From the NCBI GenBank assembly GCA_029834535.1, contig JAQMWT010000317.1, positions 310,001 to 374,000 on the forward strand: 64,000 nt of DNA, in the 5' to 3' direction. Shown here piece by piece: positions 50,988 through 60,458 of this stretch. The stretch comes from Chrysophaeum taylorii (Eukaryota; Sar; Pelagophyceae; Pelagomonadales; Pelagomonadaceae). A program made the translations under genes and the position numbers. The notes under the pieces were generated by a model. It was not told where the DNA came from and made no database searches. It worked only from the letters and a program-made list of their open reading frames with translations. How positions within the stretch are numbered: position 1 is the first letter of the stretch; each line of letters starts with the position of its first letter.

Positions 50988-52763
50988 CTAGACAGAGGCG
51001 ACGCAGCCGGGGGGACAATCCGAAGTGGAATAACCGAATTTGAGGGATCGGCGGCGCTCGAAGGGGCCGACGACGGTGAAGTCTTGCTCGGTGCAGCCGT
51101 CGGGACAGGAATAAGGCTCGCAGATGTCCTGGGCGGGCGTGGGAATGACGCGGTAGATATGCAAGGAGCCAGAGAAGGCGCCGACCGTGATGAGGATGTC
51201 GTAGCCGAAGACAGAGTCGTCGGCCGGGACGAACTGGATGGCCTCGGGGTCTCGGGCGTAGCTAAGACCGGAGGTGCAGTTGTAGACAAGATTGATGGAC
51301 AAAAATATGGCGTTAAACGGATCGGTAATATCGTATATATAGATTTCGTTGGCTCGCTCCGTCCCCACAAATGCGATCTTGCGGCCGTCGACGTCGGCGA
51401 GCTCGACGGCTTCCGGTTCGGACGCCTTATCGTCGCTGCGTCCGTCCATCGCGTTAAAGTTTGCGGGGAATTCTGCGCTCGAAATGAAGGCAAACTGGCT
51501 GCCCGAGTCCCACGCGAGCTCGCCGGTCTCGGCGTTCCAAATCGAAAAACTGCGGCCGCCGAAACCGACGATTTCCGAATACGTAGCGTTTCCCTCCAAA
51601 GGCGAGCCGCTCTCGATACCCTCGGTCGTGGTAACCTTGAAGCGGCCGAGGTTTTCCTCGAGCTGCAGCGTCGCCGCATCCGGAAACACGCTCGACGACA
51701 GCGCGAGGTCCTCGGCGCGCTCCTCCTCGCTAAAAACGTCGTAGTCCTTGGCGTCTCCCTCGTTAGCGCTCGCGAAATACGTAGTTCCGTCGTACGTAAA
51801 CGCTTCGATGACGTCGGGTTGATACATTCCAAAAACGTTGGCGTACGAGACGATGTTGATGATGCCGTCTTCGTCGCTCGCGTCAATAGGATAGGTTTCG
51901 AAGGACTTCCAGCCCAGCCCGTAGAGCTTCGTGAAGCTCTTGGACGCTAAATCCAGAATAGCGAACGCGTTGTTCTCTTGGCACGCGACGATCGCGTACG
52001 TCGAGTCTTCGGCGTACGTAATGAATTCCGGCTCGAGGTCGCGCGAAACGGTGGTATTTGGGGAGTTTAGCGCGACTCCGGGGAGATGGATGCCGACGAG
52101 GTCGTCGTTCGCGTCTAGATCTCGAAAGGTCGCGAACGTCGACTCGTACGCGTCTTCTGACTTCCAGTCCGAAGACGTGAAGACCGCGACCCCCCCCAGC
52201 GCATCCTCGCCCGTCGACGCAGCGTCGGGCTCGGCCTCGATGGCAACGCACAAATACGCGCTATCCGGCGAGAAGCTCGCGTGGTCGGGGAGGTACCCCA
52301 GAGCCGAGAGACTAAAATCCGCCGCGCTCGCCGTCGCGATCGTGTCGAGGTCCAAGATCGCGATCTGACCCACGTCGCCGTCAGTATCCACGGCCACCGC
52401 AGCAACGCCTGCGATCGTTGAAGCCGCGACGGACTGCGGCGCGCCGCCCACCAAGCCGACTTGGTTCATCAGGACCAATTCGGGAACGGCCGTGTCGATT
52501 TCGTACACGTCGAGCGTGCCCCCCGCGTCGTTCACCACGAGCAATAGGTTCAAGCTCGGCAGGTACTGGAGATTTTCGGCGACAGCGCTGTCGCCACCCA
52601 CGGGGGGAAGCTTCTGGGCGAGCACGGGCACCAACGAATACGGCGTCACGCCCGCCTCCTCGTAGGTCGCATTCGAAAAACTTTCGAAGTGTTTCTCCTG
52701 CGGCGTCGACACCTCGATCGCACCAAGAGCGACACCCTGCAATAACAAAAACACAAGGTTCAT
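50988..52763 (-). CDS. Secreted choice-of-anchor-I-like beta-propeller protein
   Basis: 591 residues from the ATG at 52763; MNLVFLLLQGVALGAIEV is a signal peptide. The body consists of propeller-like blades: AVAENLQYLPSLNLLLVVND, LDVYEID, GVAAVAVDTDGDVGQIAILD, LEPEFITYAEDSTYAIVACQ, ENNAFAILDL. The C-terminal part has the signature SDDKASEPEAVELADVDGRK, then AFVGTERANEIYIYDITDP and DPEAIQFVPADDSVFGYD, which matches the choice-of-anchor-I family (bacterial cell-surface proteins, animal mesenchyme-specific glycoprotein). Cysteines in the last 50 residues (CEPYSCPDGC, CPPGC) form an extra tail. Probably extracellular or surface-bound; some relatives sit beside phosphatases, but no catalytic motif is seen. 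Confidence 0.8.
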   Translation of the reverse strand: MNLVFLLLQGVALGAIEVSTPQEKHFESFSNATYEEAGVTPYSLVPVLAQKLPPVGGDSAVAENLQYLPSLNLLLVVNDAGGTLDVYEIDTAVPELVLMNQVGLVGGAPQSVAASTIAGVAAVAVDTDGDVGQIAILDLDTIATASAADFSLSALGYLPDHASFSPDSAYLCVAIEAEPDAASTGEDALGGVAVFTSSDWKSEDAYESTFATFRDLDANDDLVGIHLPGVALNSPNTTVSRDLEPEFITYAEDSTYAIVACQENNAFAILDLASKSFTKLYGLGWKSFETYPIDASDEDGIINIVSYANVFGMYQPDVIEAFTYDGTTYFASANEGDAKDYDVFSEEERAEDLALSSSVFPDAATLQLEENLGRFKVTTTEGIESGSPLEGNATYSEIVGFGGRSFSIWNAETGELAWDSGSQFAFISSAEFPANFNAMDGRSDDKASEPEAVELADVDGRKIAFVGTERANEIYIYDITDPFNAIFLSINLVYNCTSGLSYARDPEAIQFVPADDSVFGYDILITVGAFSGSLHIYRVIPTPAQDICEPYSCPDGCTEQDFTVVGPFERRRSLKFGYSTSDCPPGCVASV

Positions 52764-53145
52764 CTTTCCACGCACCCGAATCTTCACCTTTAACTACAGC
52801 CACTTATTTCATTCATTCATCCGGTGGGGGAATCCTCGGAAAAAAAGTACGCCGACGTATTATTATTACCCTCACTCCTCCTGTACAGGACTGCTTCCCG
52901 AAAAATAATGGTCCGACCGACGCGTCCTGGCTGGAAGTAAGGAGTCAGCTTCAGACACCCGCAGCCTGAGGTCACACGATTGACGTGGTCACCACGCCCT
53001 ATTCGTTCGCACTCTTCTGGAAAAGATCTCACGTGATGTCTGTCCTCAGCAGAGGACTGTCCGATGCCGCCGCAGGCTCTACGCCAGCGGTATCCCTCCT
53101 CCTCCTCCTCCTCCTCCTCCGCGTAATGTACTTTACGTCCTCGCG
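52764..53145. other. Intergenic region with (CCT)n
   Basis: No gene. A (CTC)n microsatellite runs from about 53094 to 53119. Confidence 0.6.
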
Positions 53146-53155
53146 TATATAAATA
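53146..53155 (+). promoter_or_regulatory. TATA-like box, probable retroelement promoter
   Basis: TATATAAATA lies in a GC-poor region about 870 bp ahead of the gag ATG. This position fits a 5' LTR (U3/R) promoter, but LTR borders were not found. Confidence 0.4.
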
Positions 53156-54026
53156 AGTACGCGAGTCTAATAATTTTGAGCGTCGAAAGAATCTCCAGAG
53201 AAATCTGCTGCCTCTTACCCTTATCCGTCCGTTGAGAACGTGACCTCTTCCTTACCCTTCTTATTCCTTTCTACACAATCAAAAAGTCCTCTGATTTGTG
53301 CCTACGCTCATCATCATGGTCTAGCGCGTCCCGAGGTATGTAGCACTATACACTTAACCTTTCTCGTGTAGTGCTAGATGCCGCCTGTCGTGTTCTGAGG
53401 ATATAGGGAACATAACCTTTCATTCCCCGAATTAACCTTCCAGACGTTCACGATGAGACGGGATGGTTTCCCAGGTGACTTACCACTGCTTGCTAAATGC
53501 TCTGCAGGTTATGGGCCCAGGCGGGTCCCTGAGAAACCATGTGTCAACATGCACGTAACCTATGGGTATTGGGCTGTTACCGCGCCAGCCCAGCCTCGCC
53601 ATGTGACACGCTTGTCAATATATCGCCATTACCATTGGGCTGTATATAATATCTTTTTGCACACGTGATCGTGTAACCTTGTGTGCACCTGTTCATAGCA
53701 TCGTATTGTCATGTCAATGTTGATGTGTGTGTAATTGGCTAACCTGTACTCTTGCACACATGTTATGGAATATTTTGGGTACGTCCACTCGTACATTCCA
53801 TGGCAATGCTTAACAAGCTCCTTGAGAGCACCAAAACTAACCAGCTGCCTGAGTGACTACGCTTAGCGACACTACTCTGGACTCACAGCTTGCACAGTCG
53901 TCATATAGACACATTTTCCATCGAAAAAATCGATGAGTGTACATAGACACCGATAGACAGACCCCCTTAGAATGTCTAGACAGTGTCAACTGCGTGACTG
54001 AACCCACAGGTTCCCCGTCAACTGCT

Positions 54027-55484
54027 ATGGCAGAACACGCAGCACGAGCCGCACCTAAGGCGATCACAGGTGCGGATATATTGAAGCTCGAAGCTCCTGT
54101 AGTTGAGTTTCTTAATGACGGGAACCGCTTTCAGCTTCAGAACCGCAAGGTATCCTTGCAAATCAAGCATATCAAGCAATTACTACGGTCCAGTCATGCC
54201 GATGCTTTCCTCGAGTACGACTCGTATGAAGCATATACTCGGTCATGCAAGGACTACGAAATCCTCCGGAATCAAATTCTCGATCGCGTTTTCCTGGAAT
54301 GGAAGACCGATAGGGCTGCTGATCTCCGTTTAGCTGTTGATGAATTACCCCCTGAGTATCAGGAATGGCATTTCACCAACGAAGCTTTCCCCCACCTACC
54401 TGATGCAGAAGTAGCTCAGCTAACTACTGTCTGTTACGACTATGAAGTCAAGGCATTACGTCCTGAAATCAATGCTCGTTTCTTAGAAGAGGAACGAATC
54501 TTAAATCGCGCGCACCCGAAGGCACTAGCTTTCGACACTCGTGTTCGTGCCCCGGTTACCATGTTTTCGTTAACTGCAGCTGACTGGCACACTTACCAGA
54601 ACACGTACGCTACATTCTTGCATACTTACTTCAATCTTGAAAGTGTTGGAAAACCGGCACTTGCGGCCTGGCCCGCCATCAATGAGATATACAACAAAAG
54701 CTATTTACCCAACAAGGCTCGAGCTATTATGCTCATCGCCTTTAGTCACTACGAGTCTGTTACGACTACTGATGTGTCTTATTTGAAACAGCAATTTAAC
54801 TCTGTTGTTTATAATCCTAACTGGTATGTCCATGTATTTATCGAAGCTGTCCTAGCATTTAGGCAAATCTCTTACCAACTTAACCAGGAAGAGACTGACC
54901 TTCAATTCGACTTTGGCACTCTTTGCAGAAAAATCTATGAAGAGATACATCGGCATTATGCCGATAATACCAGCAACAACCGTTACGATCGTGGTTGGGT
55001 AGATTGGTGTTATATGTACGAAACCCGATCTTCATCTCGACCTGTACCAGAAGCTGAACGATTGTGTCACCCTACCAACCCTAGCTACATTTTAGAATAC
55101 GCATTAGACCTTTACAATGTCGTATCAAATGGGTCGAACAAAAGACGCTTAGAACGCCCTGTTTCTTGGCAACCCTATGTCGAAGGTTTATCATCTCAAC
55201 CAAAGCCAAAGTTACTACTTACACATACTTTGGACTCATCGGACAAAAGTTCGACTCAAACTGCTAACACACTCGCCTTCATCACTTCGTCCCAACCTGG
55301 TACATCTTCCACGTTTAATGCTAGACGCTTGCGCAACTCTAATGATGCTCGCCAGCCTTTCTCTCGCAGCGATTTATCGTATTATCGTCCCGGTGACTCT
55401 TACGTCACCAAGGAAACTGCCGGACAGTCCCATGACCGTCCAATTTACCCCCGCACTTTGACAGGTCCTCTCGGTCTAACATGA
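54027..55484 (+). CDS. Retroelement gag-like protein
   Basis: 485 residues from the ATG at 54027 (MAEHAARAAPKAITGADIL). The sequence is mostly helical, as in Copia capsid proteins, with FLNDGNRFQLQNRKVSLQ, YLKQQFNSVVYNPNWYVHVF and LCRKIYEEIHRHYADN. There is no CCHC zinc knuckle. The frame is intact for its whole length, unlike the rest of the element. Its stop codon overlaps the ATG of the next frame (ATGA at 55481-55484), an arrangement that allows termination-reinitiation instead of a fused polyprotein. Assignment rests on position and helical character. Confidence 0.65.
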   Translation: MAEHAARAAPKAITGADILKLEAPVVEFLNDGNRFQLQNRKVSLQIKHIKQLLRSSHADAFLEYDSYEAYTRSCKDYEILRNQILDRVFLEWKTDRAADLRLAVDELPPEYQEWHFTNEAFPHLPDAEVAQLTTVCYDYEVKALRPEINARFLEEERILNRAHPKALAFDTRVRAPVTMFSLTAADWHTYQNTYATFLHTYFNLESVGKPALAAWPAINEIYNKSYLPNKARAIMLIAFSHYESVTTTDVSYLKQQFNSVVYNPNWYVHVFIEAVLAFRQISYQLNQEETDLQFDFGTLCRKIYEEIHRHYADNTSNNRYDRGWVDWCYMYETRSSSRPVPEAERLCHPTNPSYILEYALDLYNVVSNGSNKRRLERPVSWQPYVEGLSSQPKPKLLLTHTLDSSDKSSTQTANTLAFITSSQPGTSSTFNARRLRNSNDARQPFSRSDLSYYRPGDSYVTKETAGQSHDRPIYPRTLTGPLGLT

Positions 55485-56800
55485 AATTATTAGATCGAAC
55501 AAACCACACCTTAAACACCCTGCGAGAACAGTGTAGCGAACTCACGAAGCATGTGACAGATAATGATACCACGGCTCAGCTACAACAGAATATCAACAAG
55601 TTATTTGAGACTTTGCTACAATCAGCCGATATCCTGTCAACGACATCTACTGAGGACAACAGTAGTTTACTTCGTCTAAACGAACAGCTCATGTTTGCAG
55701 AAGACATCATTTATGATGTAGACGTTCATCTATCCTCGACCAAAAAGTCGTTAAACTACGTGGAGCCACAACACCATACTGTCGTTACTGCTCCCACCCC
55801 AACAACAACTCCTCCTACTACAAACACACAGGGTAATCCTTCCAATACTGTGTCTAACCTCTTTACCGCTTCCGCCATCTCGGCTTTACCACCAGCATTA
55901 TTGTCCTCGCTATCTTCACAGGTCCAATCTGCCCTCAACCTACCATCACAAGCCGAAACCAAAAGGGATGCCGATCATACCTCACTATCGTCATTTGACG
56001 AAAAGCACGGCATGGCTGATGAGGCTGACGAGCCATCACCACCTGTTCAACCGATCATTATTCCAACGAATCTGTTATTGCTGAAGAACTTCTTTACAGC
56101 CAGCCTCTCCACTACTTGCCCACATTCGGAAAACGCCTTCCTCACCAACTACATGAAGGTAAACAGTGTCCCTCCACATTGCTCTTTTCTATATTTTGAC
56201 TCTTGTGCTACCATCTCATTGATGTCCACCTACGATTTCGCCATACCCAATCATATAATACCATTGGATTCTACGTACGCTCCGATTGTTATTCAGACGG
56301 CAACAGGACAACAACGGGCATCACACATGATGTTAACACGCAACATCGTTATTCCCCTACCAGATCATCCACAAATTGGCTACGTTAAGATCGACTTCGC
56401 TTTATGTCTTCAACCAGTGCATGACCGACATCTCGCTATCCTGAGCATGCTCGAATGGAACCAGACGAATCTTACCACCGTGTTCAACGATCGAGCTGAG
56501 CCAAAGCTCAGCGCTGTCACGAGCCGCATAGACAAAGATGTACGTATACCCATACACTATGTAGCAGCTAATTTACCCGCTCTCCCTTGTATCACTTACA
56601 ACATCGCGCGCGACAAGCGGCTGGAACTTCGCTCCCTTGCATTTCCCCTCAAGCGATACCATGAAAACAGGGAGCTACTGGCATACTACAATTACCTACT
56701 CCAACGAGTTTTACCAGATCGGCCGTGGATTCGCCCTTTGGTTCTCAATCTTCGGAAACAGAACAAATTTGTTCAGCAAAATACGCAGCCATTAAATTGA
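55481..56800 (+). CDS. Retroelement protease-containing ORF
   Basis: 439 residues starting in the ATGA overlap with gag. The N-terminal 100 residues are coiled coil (LNTLREQCSELTKHV; LQQNINKLFETLLQ), then a Thr/Pro-rich linker. The aspartyl protease core is at about 230-310: SFLYFDSCATISLMSTYDF (D-S-C-A in place of D-S/T-G-A) and later MMLTRNIVIPLPDHP and HLAILSMLEW, where retroelement proteases have ...LIG.D/..L. The Gly-to-Cys change next to the catalytic Asp is unusual. It ends with a TGA followed by CTA. The same frame then continues without another stop into the methyltransferase-like domain. Confidence 0.7.
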   Translation: MKLLDRTNHTLNTLREQCSELTKHVTDNDTTAQLQQNINKLFETLLQSADILSTTSTEDNSSLLRLNEQLMFAEDIIYDVDVHLSSTKKSLNYVEPQHHTVVTAPTPTTTPPTTNTQGNPSNTVSNLFTASAISALPPALLSSLSSQVQSALNLPSQAETKRDADHTSLSSFDEKHGMADEADEPSPPVQPIIIPTNLLLLKNFFTASLSTTCPHSENAFLTNYMKVNSVPPHCSFLYFDSCATISLMSTYDFAIPNHIIPLDSTYAPIVIQTATGQQRASHMMLTRNIVIPLPDHPQIGYVKIDFALCLQPVHDRHLAILSMLEWNQTNLTTVFNDRAEPKLSAVTSRIDKDVRIPIHYVAANLPALPCITYNIARDKRLELRSLAFPLKRYHENRELLAYYNYLLQRVLPDRPWIRPLVLNLRKQNKFVQQNTQPLN

Positions 56801-58570
56801 CTACTCTCACGGCCAGTGTTTCTCTCACAAGAGTCCAATCTCCGCAAACCCTCTGTCATGTTACTTTGTTCTGGTTTGTCAACTCCGGCGTTCCTGTCTC
56901 AAGCCACTAATGACTTAGGCTTAAATATCAATGTAAAAGTTGTTGTTGAGTCTGATGATACGCTTGTTCGTATGTTACGCCACCGTTTTCCTACTGTACT
57001 ATTATTTGAATCTCCCCCCGCCTTTATTAACCATCTTCACCTAATCTCACCAGAGGAAAGGCGCACATTCTATTGTGATATAATTGAGATCACTCCTCCC
57101 TGCACAAACAGGAATTTACTAAAACAACAAAAGTCAGAAGACTTACACAGCCTGCTGGACGATTCTCTCTTTTCGACAGCATGCTGTCTGTCATCAAGCT
57201 ACTCCAGCCCTTGGTACTACTGGCTGAGATGACGCCTCCGCATAAGTACTGTCATCAAGACCACATCACAGTGGCCAACCTTATCTATACTACCCTTGAT
57301 TACTGTGTCGATGTTGTTGATAGGTTCCCGACCTACCTATGTGGCGACTACCAATCTAGAGAAAGGTGGATATGCGTCGCACGCAGATATTCTACTGGAC
57401 CAATTAAACTATCATCGTGGCCCATCCTCCATCCACGCCCCTTCCTAAAGATCGTGGATGATCTACAAGCTATTCCCAAGCGCCTTTGGCTACCTAACCA
57501 CATATCCAAAGACTGGATCCGGGTGTTCCCCGATCCTCCATATATATCCGTTCCTAAAAGGTTGGACCTTACTCTCGCACAGGTTCTGCTCAGCTTACTA
57601 TGGCTGACCTTGAATCCCTCAATATGTTACTGCTTCGCCTTCACTCACAACAGGCTCACGAGCAACGTACGCACTCTGTTCAATCCGAGTGTACTTACCA
57701 TCAGTTGTGCTTTAAGCGCTCCTCTATGGAGCCATTACCCAATGCAACACATCCTATACACGTCAAGATTTTTACAATCCTCTATAACGTGTTCGCAAGC
57801 TTACATACTAACTCACCCACTCCTGTGTCCTATTACATAACCATTTTCGAAACTAACCAACCGTCACACAGGTTATTACTTACAACCTCATCAACATCAC
57901 ACAACTCCTACTTCTTAACTGGTGGCCACCATTCCGACGGCAACCTCACCATAGAGAACGCCACCACCAACCAAAAGACCCCCATCAACGCCTTTGGGAG
58001 CACGTATACGTTCACTGCTTCCGACATTCCCCGCGACCGGGACAGGTCCATATATCTGGAGCCGTTTATGGGTTACTTGTGGATAGTCAAGCCCTTCCCC
58101 AAGTTGGCTCCGCTACCACCTATGGCACCGCCATACAAAACCTCGTGTCCAGATGCGCTCTCGTGATGCCTGGCTGCCTTACCTACAAGGCCACCGACAA
58201 CTTTCGATTACAAGGATTCTCTTTTTGCTCTGGAAGATCATCACCTATCTCATAGTCGCTATATAGGGTACCTTCGTGGAAGTGACCGCAAACTCGGCTC
58301 TAAAATCCACTCAATGCTTGCTCCATTGCCAACCGTCCGAGGGTATGCCAATATTATTTTACTCGACCCTCGCAACGGGAAATTACGCTACCCCACTCGA
58401 CCGGAGTTGATTCGTGCTAACAACCACACCAAACAACAGGAATCTTTCCTCTTGTCTCTACGCCATGACCTTTGCTGTGACATGCTCAGCAATGCTCTGC
58501 CTGCCGGTACGTACAGCACTCTGTACAAGCACCTTTCGCTCATCGTCGCCGATATTAAATCCCTTATGTT
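56801..58570 (+). pseudogene. DNA cytosine-5 methyltransferase-like domain of the retroelement (frame-broken)
   Basis: Read in order over three frames. Frame of the protease ORF (56801-57165): motif I VMLLCSGLSTPAFL (56855), an acidic residue in VVVESDDTLVRMLRHRFP (motif II-like), and motif IV with the Cys nucleophile in DIIEITPPCTNRN (Cys codon 57101). Next frame (57166-57600): motif VI QPLVLLAEM (Glu codon 57226) and motif VIII CGDYQSRERWICVARR (QxRxR, 57352). Third frame (57600-58570): motif IX LRYPTRPEL (about 58384) and motif X LSNALPAGTYSTLY (58485). A target-recognition-like region lies between VIII and IX. These enzymes methylate cytosine C5 in DNA using S-adenosylmethionine. The key Cys, Glu and Arg residues are kept. 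Frame breaks at about 57160 and 57600 and a TGA at 58164 suggest recent decay of this copy. Confidence 0.75.
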
Positions 58571-59325
58571 GGACCCTACCTTCCAACATACTGCTGCCGT
58601 GACGAAGAAATCCTATGTATCCGTTTTTATGACCATTAATCAAGCTTCCACCACGTGCAGCACAGATACCTTGTCTTTAGCACAAGCTTTTATGATGTCT
58701 ATTTCCAGCAACTGCTTGACCGAAATGTCGTTAAACTATATATCTTCGTCCTACGAAGATACTCTCGTTACTCGTGATGATGAGGATGCACCTCCAAGTG
58801 ACCCTGCTGCGCACCAGGATGACGATACACCGCCTTCCCTTGCCTTAGACACCGAACTCAAGTTCGATGTTCGGCGCAAACGGCACATTCCTGCTCATCC
58901 AATTCCTCGCAAGTCCCTCGCACACGGACCCACCGAATATCTCAATGCCAAAGAACGTGCCAATCGCTTTCACCGGGTGCATCACTGCCCCGACAACGTC
59001 GCAGCCAAGGCCCCCAACGTATTTGCTCGCCCTGGATTCTCTGCTTCTGACATACCATATCGCGACTTATGCACCGACTGCATCGCACACAACTAGCGCC
59101 ACCCGCACAAGCATTTCAATGCGACCAAGCCTTCTTTTGAGCAAACCCACAAAGCCGGCGAAGTCTGGGCGTGCGACGGCGGCTATGTGACCATCCCATC
59201 CGAATGGGGAGGCTTCACACATATCATCGTCTTCAAGGAACTCATTTCGAAATTTCTCTTGGTGTACTTTACACGCACCACCAACGCCACGGAGTTCACT
59301 CAAGCTCTGGATTTTGTGTATGACT

Positions 59326-59683
59326 TCTGATCGCCGACCGCATGGTTGCGATGGAGGACGGTGCCTCATGAATCCTGAGCCTTGCGAGGGCATCCGCCCT
59401 CCCGGCGTAGGTTGGCACCTATTCGCCTCTCGGGCGGGCCGGTTGGCAGCCGGAACGTTCGCAGTGGGACGGGGTATGGCCGGGGGGCGCAGACGGAAGG
59501 TTATCGACGAGTTGGTTGTCAGTCACATCGCGGTCTCCTCGTCGCATGGCGACAAGCTTGATGATCACTCTCCGCCGACCCACCTTTCGGCGCCCCTCGT
59601 CTACAGGCCCGTGATTCCGGACTGGCTCCTGTCGGTCCGGCCTGGCTCCCATGCTCGGGAGAGGTCTGAAGTTAGTTAGTTAC
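59326..59683 (+). repeat. Inserted repeat copy A in integrase (relative of the 38.6-kb element)
   Basis: Starts near CGCATGGTTGCGATGGAGGA and ends CTCGGGAGAGGTCTGAAGTT. It is homologous to copy B but strongly diverged in the middle (shared LLASRAGRLA-type block). ACTTCTG occurs just before it (about 59323) and just after it (about 59682), as expected of a short target-site duplication. Confidence 0.65.
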
Positions 59684-60072
59684 TTCTGCACCGTTGGTTG
59701 CGATGGAGGACGGCGCCTAACACGCTTGCTCCCTGCGGCGGCCCCGGCCGTCCCGGAGTGAGACGGTGCCTGCTCGCCTCCCGGGCTGGCCGGTTAGCAC
59801 CCGGAAAGTCCGCGCTGGGATGGGGTTCGCTCGGTTGGGCAGAACGCGACGGACAGGTCGATTGTTCGTGGACCAACACGTCCGCGGCCTGCGACGCTTT
59901 TGCACGACCTCGCATAAGACCGCGCGCAGTGGCGGTACACCATCAACAAGTCCGTCCTCGTCCCTCGCCTCTGCCCCAACTGCGTGATTTTCCTCTGTGA
60001 TTCCGTACCGGCTCCTGCCGGTCCGGCCTGGCTCCCATGCTCGGGAGAGGTCTGAAGTTAGTTAATTAGTTC
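59684..60072 (+). repeat. Inserted repeat copy B in integrase (near-identical to 38.69-39.07 kb)
   Basis: Starts CACCGTTGGTTGCGATGGAG and ends GAGAGGTCTGAAGTTAGTTA. About 370 bp match the interior and right end of the element at 38586-39075 with few differences by eye. It lies directly after copy A and is followed by AGTTCTG, a near repeat of ACTTCTG. Confidence 0.75.
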
Positions 60073-60458
60073 TGTCGTACACAACTCAATGTGCACATGC
60101 GCACCCTCTACTCCGATGCATTCAAGACTTACTTTAGCCAGCACATTACCTCCCCGTACCGCGTCGATAAGGGCATTCAACTCATTGCCTCCCGCCGTAC
60201 ATGCACCACTTTAACTTTGAAGTTGAGTCTGCCATCGGTTTCATCGCCTCCGCCTCCTCAACTCGCCTTCGTTCTCTCCTTAATGCTCACTATCGTGGCG
60301 CCAAGATCGTGGAACCCGCTATCATGTTCCCATGGGCGGTGATACACACCGTTCAAAGCTAATACCTTCTCCCGAACGCCACGCTCGAGCGCATTCATCA
60401 TGCTATTCTGAGTCCGCAACAGCTACTCTACAAAAAACTCAACACTCCCCAACACGAT

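Larger units (their letters stand above)
58570..60458 (+). pseudogene. Copia integrase, interrupted and frame-broken
   Basis: The zinc-binding N-terminus is seen at 58960-59094 (NRFHRVHHCPDNVA ... YRDLCTDC, H-H-C-C). After an in-frame TAG (59094-59096) the catalytic core begins with VWACDGGYVTIPSEWGGFTH (first Asp of the D-D-E triad) and runs to LDFVYDF at 59329, where two repeat copies are inserted. Beyond them (60074 on) LNVHMRTLYSDAFKTYF carries the probable second Asp. In another frame NFEVESAIGFIASASSTRLR has the probable Glu. Another stop at 60360-60362 precedes YLLPNATLERIHHAILSPQQ. Integrase inserts the element cDNA into the host genome; this copy cannot make it as one chain. Confidence 0.75.

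Noticed and set aside
50988-52763. Possible alkaline phosphatase (PhoX-like) call for the secreted propeller protein
   Set aside because: The blades and the SEPEAVELADVDG signature fit choice-of-anchor-I better; no metal-binding catalytic set is visible.
53146-53936. Attempt to match 5' and 3' LTRs of the Copia-type element
   Set aside because: No long direct repeat was found between 52.8-54.0 kb and 63.37-64.0 kb; the 3' LTR may lie outside the window.
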